NCBI RefSeq assembly: GCF_000243095.1
Contig: NZ_AHJE01000035.1
Location: forward strand, 44,992-108,991
DNA from: Cupriavidus basilensis OR16
GTDB lineage: Bacteria > Pseudomonadota > Gammaproteobacteria > Burkholderiales > Burkholderiaceae
Direction: 5' to 3'
DNA: 64,000 nt
Part shown: piece by piece, positions 44,178 through 53,087 of the stretch
How positions within the stretch are numbered: position 1 is the first letter of the stretch
Layout of the letters: each line of letters starts with the position of its first letter
The notes under the pieces: model-generated
What the model was told of the DNA's origin: nothing
What the model saw: only the letters and a program-made list of their open reading frames with translations
Database searches by the model: none
Position numbers and translations under genes: made by a program

Positions 44178-45146
44178 ATGCATCCTTTCCGCCAATGGCT
44201 ACCTGTCGTCGGCCGCGCCCTGGCCATCGCCGCGCTGTCCTGGTCCGCCACGGGCCATGCGGCCGACGCGCCGGTCCGCGTGGGCTACCAGAAAGCCGGC
44301 CTGCTGGCCGTGCTCAAGGCGCAGGGCTCGCTGGAGAAAAAACTCGCCCCGCTCGGCTTCAAGGTGGAGTGGAAGGAATTCCCCGCCGGCCCGCAACTGC
44401 TCGAGGCGCTCAACGCCGGCGGCATCGACTTTGGCTACACCGGCGCGCCGCCGGCGGTATTCGCCCAGGCGGCCCGCGCCAACTTTGTCTACGTGGGCGC
44501 GGAGCCCGGCGGCAAGACCAACGAGGCGCTGTTCGTGCTGGAGAAGTCGCCAATCCGCTCGGTGGCCGACCTGCGGGGCAAGCGCATCGCCTTGCAAAAA
44601 GGCTCCAGTTCCAACTACCTGCTGGTGCAGCTGCTAAAGAAGCATGGCCTGGCCCTGCAGGACATCCAGCCGATCTACCTGCCGCCCGCCGATGCGCGCG
44701 CCGCCTTCGAGAGCGGCAGCGTGGATGCCTGGGTGGTCTGGGACCCGTACTACGCGCTGGCGCAGAAGGCGCTGAAAGTGCGCACCATCGCCGACTATGA
44801 AGGCGTGCCCTCTCCCTTCAACTTCTATGAAGCCGCCAACGGCTTCGTCAAGGCCCACCCGCAAGTGGTCAATGCCATCCTGGAGCAACTGCGCGCGACC
44901 GGCCTGTGGGTGGTGAAGAACCCCGGCGAGACTGCCGCCCTGCTCGCGCCTGCCGTGGGCCTGGACGCCCAGGTAGTGGAAGCCTGGCTCAAGCGCGTGC
45001 CGTACGGCGCCACCCCGGTGACGCCGGAGGTGATCGCCGCCCAGCAGCAGGTGGCCGACCTGTTCCACGAGCAAAAACTGATCCCCACCGCCATCAAGGT
45101 CAAGGACAACGTCTGGCAGGCGAGCTTCCCCCTGGCCAGCCAGTAA
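44178..45146 (+). CDS. SsuA-like sulfonate-binding periplasmic protein (orphan)
   Basis: A 322-residue aliphatic-sulfonate binding protein with a signal peptide (cleavage near ATGHAADA) and the classic SsuA sequence pattern: VRVGYQKAGLLAVLKAQGSLE, LLEALNAGGIDFGYTGAPPAVFAQAA, GKRIALQKGSSSNYLLVQ and FESGSVDAWVVWDPYYALAQ. No permease or ATPase gene is next to it, so it must use a transporter encoded elsewhere, possibly one of the two in this window. It is followed by metY, and its promoter carries the shared sulfur motif. Confidence 0.92.
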   Translation: MHPFRQWLPVVGRALAIAALSWSATGHAADAPVRVGYQKAGLLAVLKAQGSLEKKLAPLGFKVEWKEFPAGPQLLEALNAGGIDFGYTGAPPAVFAQAARANFVYVGAEPGGKTNEALFVLEKSPIRSVADLRGKRIALQKGSSSNYLLVQLLKKHGLALQDIQPIYLPPADARAAFESGSVDAWVVWDPYYALAQKALKVRTIADYEGVPSPFNFYEAANGFVKAHPQVVNAILEQLRATGLWVVKNPGETAALLAPAVGLDAQVVEAWLKRVPYGATPVTPEVIAAQQQVADLFHEQKLIPTAIKVKDNVWQASFPLASQ

Positions 45147-45268
45147 GGGCGCCAATGCCCGAATCCGGGGCGAGCCCGCGCACGCCGCCCTGGATGACAC
45201 GCGCGAAGCACGGCTGCTACCATGGCCTCTCCTGAGCGTATTCACTCCAATAAGAAGACAACGACATC

Positions 45269-46543
45269 ATGAAAATCGAGACGATTGCCGTTCACGGCGG
45301 CTACTCCCCGGACCCCACCACGCGCGCCGTGGCCGTGCCGATCTACCAGACCGTTGCCTATGCGTTCGACAACGCGCAGCACGGCGCCGACCTGTTCGAC
45401 CTCAAGGTGCCCGGCAATATCTACAGCCGCATCATGAATCCCACCAACGACGTGCTGGAGCAGCGGCTGGCCGCGCTCGAGGGCGGCGTGGGCGCGCTGG
45501 CGCTGGCGTCCGGCATGGCCGCCATCACCTATGCCATCCAGACCATCGCCGAGGCCGGCGACAACATCATCTCGGCCAGCCAGCTCTACGGTGGCACCTA
45601 CAACCTGTTCGCGCACACGCTGCCGCTGTCCGGCATCGAGACCCGCTTTGCCGATGGCCGCAACCCGGCCGCCTTCGGCGACCTGGTGGATGCGCGCACC
45701 AAGGCGATCTTCGTCGAATCGGTGGGCAACCCGCTGGGCAACATCGTCGATATCGAAGCCATCGCCAAGGTGGCGCACAGCCACGGCATCCCGCTGATCG
45801 TGGACAACACCGTGCCCTCGCCCTACTTGTGCCGTCCATTCGAGCATGGCGCGGACATCGTCGTGCACTCGCTCACCAAATACCTGGGCGGCCACGGCAA
45901 CAGCGTGGGCGGCGCCATCGTCGATAGCGGCAAGTTCCCGTGGGCCGACCACAAGGCGCGTTTCAAGCGCCTGAACGAGCCGGATGTGTCGTACCACGGC
46001 GTGGTCTACACCGAAGCCCTCGGCGCCGCCGCCTATATCGGCCGCGCCCGCGTGGTGCCGCTGCGCAATACCGGCGCGGCGCTGTCGCCGTTCAATGCCT
46101 TCCTGATCCTGCAAGGCATCGAGACCCTGGCGCTGCGCCTGGACCGCATCACCGAGAACGCGCTGGCCGTCGCGCGCCACCTGAAGGCCAGCCCCAAGGT
46201 GGAGTGGGTCAACTTTGCCGGCCTGCCGGAGCACCCGGATCACGCGCTGGTGCAGCGCTACCTGGGCGGACGCGGCCCGGGCATCCTGTCGTTTGGCCTG
46301 AAGAGCGGCGGCCGCGAAGCCGGCGCGCGCTTCCTCGACGCGCTGCAGCTGTTCACCCGGCTGGTCAACATCGGCGATGCCAAGTCGCTGGCGACCCACC
46401 CGGCCTCCACCACGCACCGCCAGCTCGACGCCGCTGAGCTGAAAGCCGCCGGTGTCAGCGAAGACATGGTGCGCCTGTCGATCGGCATCGAGCATATCGA
46501 CGACCTGCTGGAAGACCTGGAGCGTGCGCTGGCCGCCGCCTGA
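45269..46543 (+). CDS. metY: O-acetylhomoserine aminocarboxypropyltransferase (MetY-type)
   Basis: PLP enzyme of the Cys/Met metabolism family. It makes homocysteine from O-acetylhomoserine and sulfide, or methionine from methanethiol. The 424-residue protein has [18 protein letters not shown], the PLP-binding Lys204 in [15 protein letters not shown], and [21 protein letters not shown], typical of MetY/Cys-synthase-like members. It sits 122 bp after the orphan sulfonate-binding gene and is followed by a strong terminator. It links sulfur scavenging to methionine synthesis. Confidence 0.93.
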   Translation: MKIETIAVHGGYSPDPTTRAVAVPIYQTVAYAFDNAQHGADLFDLKVPGNIYSRIMNPTNDVLEQRLAALEGGVGALALASGMAAITYAIQTIAEAGDNIISASQLYGGTYNLFAHTLPLSGIETRFADGRNPAAFGDLVDARTKAIFVESVGNPLGNIVDIEAIAKVAHSHGIPLIVDNTVPSPYLCRPFEHGADIVVHSLTKYLGGHGNSVGGAIVDSGKFPWADHKARFKRLNEPDVSYHGVVYTEALGAAAYIGRARVVPLRNTGAALSPFNAFLILQGIETLALRLDRITENALAVARHLKASPKVEWVNFAGLPEHPDHALVQRYLGGRGPGILSFGLKSGGREAGARFLDALQLFTRLVNIGDAKSLATHPASTTHRQLDAAELKAAGVSEDMVRLSIGIEHIDDLLEDLERALAAA

Positions 46544-46592
46544 GGCGTGGCTGGGTAGCACTTGATGCCTGGCGCCGCAGCGCGGCGCAGGC

Positions 46593-46640
46593 AACAAAAC
46601 GGCCGGTGGCGCAGAGGCGCCACCGGCCGTTTTGTTTTGT
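46593..46640 (+). terminator. Rho-independent terminator of metY
   Basis: A perfect 20-bp stem: AACAAAACGGCCGGTGGCGC, loop AGAG, and its exact complement, followed by TTGT. It starts 50 bp after the metY stop and is symmetrical enough to work in both directions. Confidence 0.9.
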
Positions 46641-46664
46641 GCAGCACCCGGCAAAGCGCGAAAC

Positions 46665-46729
46665 ACAAATAAAAACGCCCACCAATGAGGCGGGCGCGAA
46701 TCCAATTCCTTGGTGGGATTGGAGGAGAC
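46665..46729 (-). ncRNA. Candidate small RNA with anti-Shine-Dalgarno CUCCUCC
   Basis: A strand-specific intrinsic terminator (stem CGCCCGCC / GGTGGGCG with one G-U pair, loop TCATT, then TTTTTATTT) lies on the minus strand at 46696-46667, although no leftward gene feeds it. About 70 bp upstream on the same strand are a good -10 (TATGAT, 46741-46736) and a -35-like TTGCGG with an 18-bp spacer. The predicted transcript of about 65 nt begins near TGTCTCCTCCAATCCC. It contains CUCCUCC, complementary to ribosome-binding sites, and CCCACCAA, which can pair with UUGGUGGG of the terminator arm. This suggests a regulatory sRNA. I do not know whether it belongs to a described family. Confidence 0.45.
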
Positions 46730-46735
46730 AGTTCA

Positions 46736-46765
46736 ATCATAACCGCAATACGGGTTATCCCGCAA
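46736..46765 (-). promoter_or_regulatory. Predicted sigma-70 promoter of the candidate small RNA
   Basis: -35 TTGCGG (46765-46760), 18-bp spacer, -10 TATGAT (46741-46736) on the minus strand. Confidence 0.4.
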
Positions 46766-46839
46766 CTACCCAATTGCGATAGGCATAGGCCGCGGCACAA
46801 GAGCCGTTGCGGGCACCCATATGCAAGTGCGTTATAAGG

Positions 46840-46885
46840 CCATGCATTTTTACTCGTTCCTTGAACGTATGCACTTCCCTACAAT
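46840..46885 (+). promoter_or_regulatory. NlpA-like gene promoter with CTCGTTCC sulfur motif
   Basis: ATGCATTTTTACTCGTTCC (46842-46860) is followed by TACAAT (46880-46885), 20 nt after TCGTTC. The upstream TATAAGGCC-ATGC matches the soxC promoter (TATAGGC-ATGC). Confidence 0.5.
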
Positions 46886-46950
46886 GGGCATCCTTGCTTG
46901 CCGCCATCCCGGCAAGCCACGGCGCACACAAACAATACGGGGAGCTTTAG

Positions 46951-47763
46951 ATGAAACTAGGTTTCGGAATTCGACTGATTGCCGCGGCGCTCACGCTCGG
47001 CGTGATCCAGACGGCCGGCGCGGCTGATCCGGACAAGAAGGAAATCCGCTTCGGCGCCACCGCTGGCCCGTATTCCGACCAGATCCGCTATGGCATCAAG
47101 CCCCTGCTGGAGAAAAAGGGCTACAAGGTCACCATCGTTGAATTCAGCGACTACGTGCAGCCCAACCTGGCGCTGGCCGATGGCGCCATCGACGCCAATG
47201 CCTTCCAGCACGTGGCCTACCTGAAGAAGTTCTCCGGCGACCGCAAGCTGCAATTATCCGAAGTCATCCAGGTCCCCACTGCCCCGATCGGCATCTACAG
47301 CCGCAAGCACAAGTCGCTGACGGAAGTAAAGCCGGGTGCCTCGGTGTCGCTGCCTAACGATCCGTCCAACCTGGCACGCGCCATCGCCATGCTGCAGCAG
47401 ATCGGCTGGATCACGCTCAAGGCCGGCACCGACCCGATCCGCGCCAGCGAACGCGACATCGAAGGCAACCCGAACAAGCTCAAGCTGATCCAGCTCGAAG
47501 CGGCGCAACTGCCGCGCTCGCTCGACGACGTGGACTACGCCTTCGTCAACGGCAACTTCGCGCTGTCCTCCGGACTGAAGCTGACCGAAGCGCTGAGCCT
47601 GGAAAAGATTCCCGACTACTACATGAACCTGGTTGCCGTGCGCACCGCCGACACCGGCAAGCCGTTCGTCAAGGACATCCGCGAGGCGTACCAGTCGCCG
47701 GAATTCAAGGCGACCACGCAGCAACGTTTCGCCGGCTTCCTGCCGCCGGCCTACCAGCGCTGA
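46951..47763 (+). CDS. NlpA/MetQ-family periplasmic binding protein (orphan, no lipobox)
   Basis: A 270-residue NlpA-family binding protein: IRFGATAGPYSDQIRYGIKPLLEKKGYKV, FSDYVQPNLALADGAIDANAFQH and SLPNDPSNLARAIAMLQQIGWI are typical of MetQ-like methionine or sulfur-compound receptors. The signal peptide ends AGAAD without a lipobox cysteine, so it should be soluble in the periplasm, unlike lipid-anchored MetQ. No MetN/MetI genes adjoin it. The sulfur-type promoter and the neighbouring metY suggest methionine or another organosulfur ligand. Confidence 0.88.
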   Translation: MKLGFGIRLIAAALTLGVIQTAGAADPDKKEIRFGATAGPYSDQIRYGIKPLLEKKGYKVTIVEFSDYVQPNLALADGAIDANAFQHVAYLKKFSGDRKLQLSEVIQVPTAPIGIYSRKHKSLTEVKPGASVSLPNDPSNLARAIAMLQQIGWITLKAGTDPIRASERDIEGNPNKLKLIQLEAAQLPRSLDDVDYAFVNGNFALSSGLKLTEALSLEKIPDYYMNLVAVRTADTGKPFVKDIREAYQSPEFKATTQQRFAGFLPPAYQR

Positions 47764-47871
47764 GTTTCCAGCTATGCGCCCAGGTCAAGTTGATAGCGGG
47801 GGACATCCGTCCGCCCAGTCAATGGAAAAGACGCAGCGTTCTCACGCATAGAGCATAACCTGAAAAAGATA

Positions 47872-47905
47872 AGAGGCCTCCACTCCGGGGGCCTCTCTTT
47901 TTTTG
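47872..47905 (+). terminator. Rho-independent terminator of the NlpA-like gene
   Basis: Stem AGAGGCC / GGCCTCT with an 11-nt loop (TCCACTCCGGG), followed by C and a run of seven T. Confidence 0.85.
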
Positions 47906-48000
47906 GGGGGCGCGCGGCATGCTCCGCCGCTACCGGCCGCCAATCCGCGCGCTGCCAACCGGCGCACCGCTTCGGTGCCAGACAGGCAGAAAGTACCGGG

Positions 48001-48048
48001 TATCCGAATATCCGAACGGCCCGAGCGCGTCTTGTCCGGATATCCGAA
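48001..48048. repeat. TATCCGAA iterons (3 copies) upstream of the chemoreceptor gene
   Basis: Two copies in tandem (48001-48008, 48009-48016) and one at 48041-48048. Each overlaps ATCCGAAT-like text, 140-190 bp upstream of the chemoreceptor start. Confidence 0.5.
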
Positions 48049-48190
48049 TGGCGCTCTTCGCACTTTGAAAATAAGCCGCCCGGCCGTCCTAAATCCCCAG
48101 GCAACACTGCCGTAAAAGCGAGCCAGGACCTTCCGCCCCCATTGCTCCAACGGCTATCCGCCCGACGAGCCAAACAAACAAGACCTGACT

Positions 48191-49999
48191 ATGCTGTCTT
48201 CCCTCCGCGCGCGCATCGTGGCCCTATCCGTGGCCATCGTCGTGGTCGCACTCATTGCCAATGCCGTTCTCAACCACATGGTGGCCAGTTCGTACAACGA
48301 CGACGCCATCGACAGCAACCTGGCCGCCGTGCAGAACGGTCACGTCGGCGCCATCGCCGACTGGGTGGCGAGCCACATGCAGATGATCGACTCGCTGCAG
48401 GACGCGGCAACGCAGCCCGACGCCAGCGCCGCCAGCGCCGCGCTCAAGCAGGTCACCAGCGCGGGCGGTTTCGTCATGACCTACGTCGGTTTTCCCGACA
48501 AGTCTCACCGATTCTCCGATACCGAAGGCCTGCGGCCCAACTACGATCCCACGTCCCGCCCCTGGTACAAGCAGGCCGTGGCCGCCGGCAAGCCGGTGGT
48601 CACGCCGCCCTACGTGGCCGCCAGCAGCGGCAAGCTGGTGGTGACCTTCGCCGTGCCCATCCTGCGCGACGGCGCGCTCAAGGGCGTGGTGGCGGGCGAC
48701 GTGTCCATGGACAGCGTCATCGCCAACATCAAGGCCATCCACCCCACGCCCGCCAGCTTCGGCGTGCTGGTAACCAGGGACGGCAAGATCGTCGCCCACC
48801 AGGACGACAAGCTCACGCTCAAGCCGGTGACCGATCTGATGCCTGCGCTCGCCATCGACAAGCTCGCGGCGCTCGAAGGCGCCAAGGCGCCGTTGCAGGC
48901 CGATGCGGACAATATGCCCAAGCTGTTGCGGGCGCGCGGCGTGCCCGGTACCGACTGGATCGCCGTGATCGCGCTGGACAAGGGCGAGGCCACTGCCGGC
49001 ATGCGCTCCATGCTGGAAGTATCGGTGTTCGTGCTGATCGTGATCGCTTGCGTGGCTGCTGCCATCGTCGCTGGGGTGACCGCGGTCTCGTTCCGGCGGC
49101 TGTCGGTGATTCGCGACGCCATGCGGGATATTGGCAGCGGGGATGGCGACCTGACGCGTCGCCTGCCAGCCAATGGCTCCGATGAGGTGGCGCAGATTGC
49201 GCAGGCGTTCAATGCGTTCGCCGAGAAGCTGGTCAGCGTGATGCGGCAGATCCGCGATGCCAGTGCGTCCGTACATGCCGCGGCTGAAGAGATCGCTGCC
49301 GGGAACATCGACCTTTCGCGGCGTACCGAATCGGCTGCGGCGAGCCTGGAAGAGACTGCGGCGTCGATGGAACAGATCACCGCGACCGTGACCCAGTCTG
49401 CCATGTCGGCCAAGCAAGCTGATGCGTCTGCGATTGCGGCCTCGCAGGTAGCCGGAAATGGTGGCGCCGCCATTGGCGATGCCATTCAAACCATGAGCGA
49501 GATCGAGCGGGCTTCGGTCAAGGTGTCCGACATCATCGGCGTGATCGAAGGCATTGCATTCCAGACCAACATCCTTGCGCTGAACGCTGCCGTGGAAGCG
49601 GCGCGCGCCGGTGAGCAAGGCCGTGGATTTGCCGTGGTTGCCAGTGAGGTGCGCGGGCTGGCGCAGCGCAGTTCGCAGGCAGCGAAGGAGATCAAGACGC
49701 TGATCGAGACCACCGTCGGCAGCGTGGTGTCCGGCTCCGGACAGGTACGCCGCGCCGGGGAGACCATGAGTGCGATCGTCGGAAACGTGGACAAGGTGAC
49801 CAGCATTATTTCCGAGATCACGAGTGCGGCGCAGGAGCAGACCCGGGGCATCCAGGAGGTGAACCGGGCGGTTAGCCAGCTGGATCAGATGGTGCAGCAG
49901 AACGCGGCTTTGGTTGAGGAATCCACGGCGGCGGCCGAGGCGTTGCAGGGGCAGGCAGGCGCGTTGGCGGGGGTCGTGGGACAGTTCAGGCTGGGGTAA
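48191..49999 (+). CDS. Methyl-accepting chemotaxis protein (dCache sensor)
   Basis: A 602-residue inner-membrane chemoreceptor. It has a first helix (residues 7-29), a periplasmic dCache-type ligand domain (with the marker [21 protein letters not shown]), a second helix (about 277-300), HAMP ([24 protein letters not shown]) and a long coiled-coil signalling domain. The hairpin tip [34 protein letters not shown] binds CheW/CheA. No C-terminal CheR-tethering pentapeptide is present. TSRPWY-type dCache domains often sense amino or carboxylic acids. Monocistronic, with iteron-like repeats upstream. Confidence 0.95.
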   Translation: MLSSLRARIVALSVAIVVVALIANAVLNHMVASSYNDDAIDSNLAAVQNGHVGAIADWVASHMQMIDSLQDAATQPDASAASAALKQVTSAGGFVMTYVGFPDKSHRFSDTEGLRPNYDPTSRPWYKQAVAAGKPVVTPPYVAASSGKLVVTFAVPILRDGALKGVVAGDVSMDSVIANIKAIHPTPASFGVLVTRDGKIVAHQDDKLTLKPVTDLMPALAIDKLAALEGAKAPLQADADNMPKLLRARGVPGTDWIAVIALDKGEATAGMRSMLEVSVFVLIVIACVAAAIVAGVTAVSFRRLSVIRDAMRDIGSGDGDLTRRLPANGSDEVAQIAQAFNAFAEKLVSVMRQIRDASASVHAAAEEIAAGNIDLSRRTESAAASLEETAASMEQITATVTQSAMSAKQADASAIAASQVAGNGGAAIGDAIQTMSEIERASVKVSDIIGVIEGIAFQTNILALNAAVEAARAGEQGRGFAVVASEVRGLAQRSSQAAKEIKTLIETTVGSVVSGSGQVRRAGETMSAIVGNVDKVTSIISEITSAAQEQTRGIQEVNRAVSQLDQMVQQNAALVEESTAAAEALQGQAGALAGVVGQFRLG

Positions 50000-50074
50000 G
50001 GTCTTGGAAACCCATTGCGGGTTGCCGCACCGCAACCTCAGCGCTCCCCCTCCGCCTGAACGGCACAGCGTCTT

Positions 50075-50905
50075 TCAGGCGACCCTGAAGCGCGCTGCCG
50101 GCACGCTGCGCGACAGGTTTGGCCCCAGCGCCGCGCGCGCGGCCTCGAACGCATGCCAGTCCGCCGCGTCCGGCAACGACGGCAGCGTCACCACCTCGCC
50201 CTGGTCCAGCCCGGACAGGGCCGCGTCGACCAGGTCTTCCGCGCTCATCACCCAGTCCTGCGGCAGGTTCTCCACCGGCTGGCCGGCCACATCCCAGAAC
50301 GCCGTGCGGATCGCACCGGGTAGTACGGCCTGCACGCGCACGCCCTGGTCCGCCAGCTCATGCTGAAGCGATTGCGTAAAGGCCAGCACGAAGGCCTTGG
50401 ACCCGCCGTAGACGCCGTTGAGCAATTCCGGCGCGACCGCCACGATCGAGGCAATGTTGATGATGGTCCCCTTGCCGCGCGCCACCAGGCCGTGCGCGGC
50501 GGCGTAGGTCAGCCGGGTCAGCGCGGTCACGTTGAGCGCGATCATCAAGGCCATCTTGTCGGCATCGGACTGGAGCAGCGTCCCCGCCGCGCCGATGCCG
50601 GCGTTATTGACCAGCAAGGTGATGCTGGCGTCGGTGCGCAGCAGCGTCTCCACGCGGCGGACATCGGCATCGGCGCCGAGATCCGCGGTCACGATCTCGA
50701 CCGAGCGGCCCGTCTCGCTGGTCAGGCGTTCCGCCAGCCTGGCCAGCCTGTCGCGGTTGCGGGCGACCAGGATCAGGTCGTAGCCGCGCCGGGCGAGGCG
50801 GTCCGCGTAGACGGCGCCGATCCCTGAGGACGCGCCGGTAATCAGGGCGGTGCCTTGGTGCGCGTTGATGCCCGGGGTTGCCGGGGTTGCGGTCGATGCG
50901 CTCAT
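50075..50905 (-). CDS. Short-chain dehydrogenase/reductase
   Basis: The 276-residue NAD(P)-dependent oxidoreductase has the cofactor loop TGASSGIGAVYADRLARRG (about residues 20-38), NNAGIG, and the catalytic Ser/Tyr/Lys set (IASIVAVAPELLNGVYGGSKAFVLAF, YxxxK modified as YGGSK). The N-terminus is Thr/Ala-rich. The substrate is unknown. It is divergent from the GlxA-type regulator gene, with about 120 bp between them, suggesting it is that regulator's target. Confidence 0.88.
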   Translation of the reverse strand: MSASTATPATPGINAHQGTALITGASSGIGAVYADRLARRGYDLILVARNRDRLARLAERLTSETGRSVEIVTADLGADADVRRVETLLRTDASITLLVNNAGIGAAGTLLQSDADKMALMIALNVTALTRLTYAAAHGLVARGKGTIINIASIVAVAPELLNGVYGGSKAFVLAFTQSLQHELADQGVRVQAVLPGAIRTAFWDVAGQPVENLPQDWVMSAEDLVDAALSGLDQGEVVTLPSLPDAADWHAFEAARAALGPNLSRSVPAARFRVA

Positions 50906-51028
50906 GTTCGTTCTCCGATGTTGTTGCTGCCGGCCCGTTGCCGGTCACCACGGAGCGAAGATTAGGTGCATAATTCGATGGCAACAATGTCATAGATGCC
51001 ACTTTTTATGCCATCGCGGGAGTTTGTC

Positions 51029-51982
51029 ATGCTGCGTGTCGGAATCGTCCTTTATCCTGGCTTCCAGGTCATGAACCTGGGCGTCACCACTGTCCTTGAG
51101 TTCGCCAATCGCACCGCGGCCAATCCGCTCTACTCGGTCCACCTGCTGTCCGAGCGAGGCGGGCTGGTGCCGACCTCGGCAGGCTTCTGCGTCACCACGG
51201 AGGCATTCGACGACCGCGCGTTCGACACGCTGCTGGTGGTGGGCGACAACGATATCCAGCCGGCCTCGCCCGGCCTGGTCGCCTTCCTGCAAAAGGCGGC
51301 GCCCTGCGCGCGGCGCATCGGCGCCACCTGCACGGGCGCCTTCAACCTCGCCGAGGCTGGGCTGCTGGACGGCCGCCGGGCCACCACGCACTGGGCTTAC
51401 GCCGCCCAGTTCCGGCGCAAGTATCCCGCGGTCAGCGTCGAGGAAGACCGCATCTTCATCGTCGACGGACCGGTCTGGACCTCCGCCGGCATGACCGCCT
51501 GCATCGACCTGGCCTTGGCGCTGGTCGAAAAAGACGCCGGCGCCGAAGCCGCGCGCGCTGTCGCGCGCAAGCTGGTTGTCTATCACCGCCGTGCCGGCGG
51601 GCAATCTCAGTTCTCGGCGCTGCTCGAGCTTGAGCCCAAGTCCGACCGCATCCAGTCCGCGCTCGCCTTCGCCCGTCAAAACCTGCATGCCGAATTGTCG
51701 GTCGACCAACTGGCGCAAGCGGCGCGCCTCAGCCCGCGCCAGTTCAGCCGCTCCTTTCGCGAAGAGACGGGGCAAACCCCGGCCAAGGCGGTGGAGCACC
51801 TGCGCATCGAGGCCGCGCGGCTGTTGATGGAGTCCGGGCGGCATCCGATCGATGTGGTAGCCAGGGAGACCGGTTTTGGCGACCGCGAGCGCATGCGGCG
51901 CGCATTCCTGCGCGCATTCGGGCAACCGCCGCAGGCAATCCGGCGCATGGCGCGCGGGGAAGAGGAGCCTGCGGCCGCTTGA
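51029..51982 (+). CDS. GlxA-family transcriptional regulator (DJ-1/PfpI plus AraC domains)
   Basis: A 317-residue regulator. An amidotransferase-like DJ-1/PfpI domain (MLRVGIVLYPGFQVMNLG to about residue 185, with GATCTGAFNLAEAGLLDGRRATTHW) is joined to two AraC-type helix-turn-helix motifs (LSVDQLAQAARLSPRQFSRSFREETG and HPIDVVARETGFGDRERMRRAFLRAFG). ATG 51029 is chosen over 50996 because GGGAG lies 7 bases upstream. Members respond to small nitrogenous or other metabolites. It is divergent from an SDR gene that it probably controls. Confidence 0.9.
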   Translation: MLRVGIVLYPGFQVMNLGVTTVLEFANRTAANPLYSVHLLSERGGLVPTSAGFCVTTEAFDDRAFDTLLVVGDNDIQPASPGLVAFLQKAAPCARRIGATCTGAFNLAEAGLLDGRRATTHWAYAAQFRRKYPAVSVEEDRIFIVDGPVWTSAGMTACIDLALALVEKDAGAEAARAVARKLVVYHRRAGGQSQFSALLELEPKSDRIQSALAFARQNLHAELSVDQLAQAARLSPRQFSRSFREETGQTPAKAVEHLRIEAARLLMESGRHPIDVVARETGFGDRERMRRAFLRAFGQPPQAIRRMARGEEEPAAA

Positions 51983-52014
51983 CGGCCGGGCCGGCTAGGG
52001 CTGCCTTGCCAGCA

Positions 52015-53064
52015 TCAGGCGGCGATGCTGGCCTTCGCCTCGCGCCGCGCCACCAGGTCCAGCGCCACGTCGACGATCATGTCTTCCTGCCCGCCCACCA
52101 TGCGGCGCTGGCCCAGTTCCACCAGGATATCCACGGTCTTCAGCGCATAGCGCCCGGCGGCTGCCTCCGCGTGGCGCAGGAAGCTGGAATAAACGCCCGC
52201 ATAGCCAAGCGCGAGGGTCTCGCGGTCCACGCGCACCGGGCGGTCCTGCAGCGGCCGCACGATCTCGTCGGCGGCATCCATCAGCGTGTAGAGGTCGCAG
52301 CCGTGGTTCCACCCAAGCCGGCTGGCGGCGGCGATGAACACCTCCAGCGGCGCGTTGCCGGCGCCCGCGCCCATACCGGCAAGGCTGGCGTCGACGCGGT
52401 CGCAGCCCTCTTCCACCGCCACGATGGAGTTGGCCACGCCCAGGCTCAGGTTATGGTGCGCGTGCATGCCGGTCTGGGTCTCCGGCTTCAGCACGTCCTT
52501 GAAGGCGCGGAAGCGGTCGCGCACATCGTTCATATTGAGCGCGCCGCCGGAATCCACCACGTAGACGGTCTGGGCGCCGTAGCTCTCCATCAGCCTGGCC
52601 TGCTGCGCCAGCGCGGCGGGCGTGGTCATGTGGCTCATCATCAGGAAACCCACCGTGTCCATGCCCAGGTTGCGCGCGTACTCGATATGCTGGCGCGATA
52701 CATCCGCCTCGGTGCAGTGCGTGGCCACGCGGACCACGCGCGCGCCAGCGTCGAACGCGGCGCGCAGGTCGTGCACGGTGCCCACGCCGGGCAGCAGCAA
52801 GGTGGCGACCTTGGCATGGCGCACGGTGTCGGCCGCCGCCGCGATCCACTCAAGGTCGCTATGCGCGCCGAACCCGTAGTTGAAGCTGGAGCCGGCCAGC
52901 CCGTCGCCATGCGCGACCTCGATTGAATCCACCTTGGCGGCGTCCAGTGCCGCGGCAATGCGGCGCACATCGCCCAGGCTGTATTGATGGCGGATGGCAT
53001 GGCTGCCGTCGCGCAGCGTGACGTCCGAGATATAGAGCTTTTTCTGTGTGGCTTGTTGCGTCAT
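52015..53064 (-). CDS. dmpG: 4-Hydroxy-2-oxovalerate aldolase
   Basis: Splits 4-hydroxy-2-oxovalerate into pyruvate and acetaldehyde, the last carbon-carbon cleavage of the meta pathway. The 349-residue DmpG/BphI protein has a metal-dependent TIM barrel ([19 protein letters not shown] with the catalytic Arg/Asp/His set, [15 protein letters not shown] metal ligands) and a C-terminal domain that contacts the dehydrogenase partner for acetaldehyde channelling. Last gene of the phenol operon, 23 bp after its partner dmpF. Confidence 0.95.
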   Translation of the reverse strand: MTQQATQKKLYISDVTLRDGSHAIRHQYSLGDVRRIAAALDAAKVDSIEVAHGDGLAGSSFNYGFGAHSDLEWIAAAADTVRHAKVATLLLPGVGTVHDLRAAFDAGARVVRVATHCTEADVSRQHIEYARNLGMDTVGFLMMSHMTTPAALAQQARLMESYGAQTVYVVDSGGALNMNDVRDRFRAFKDVLKPETQTGMHAHHNLSLGVANSIVAVEEGCDRVDASLAGMGAGAGNAPLEVFIAAASRLGWNHGCDLYTLMDAADEIVRPLQDRPVRVDRETLALGYAGVYSSFLRHAEAAAGRYALKTVDILVELGQRRMVGGQEDMIVDVALDLVARREAKASIAA

Positions 53065-53087
53065 GTCTGTCTCCGTGCGCTATCCGC

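Larger units (their letters stand above)
46544..46950. other. Intergenic region with two terminators and a candidate small RNA
   Basis: Contains the metY terminator (46593-46640), a leftward candidate small RNA with its own terminator (46665-46729) and promoter (46736-46765), and the rightward promoter of the next gene with the sulfur motif (46840-46885). Confidence 0.6.
47764..48190. other. Intergenic region with terminator and 8-bp iterons
   Basis: Holds the terminator of the preceding gene (47872-47905) and three TATCCGAA repeats (48001-48048). No gene was seen. Confidence 0.55.

Noticed and set aside
45242..46705. 487-residue frame antisense to metY
   Set aside because: No recognisable motif, and metY on the other strand is unambiguous.
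47772..48173. Leftward ORF upstream of the chemoreceptor
   Set aside because: It spans the terminator and iterons and contains no domain.
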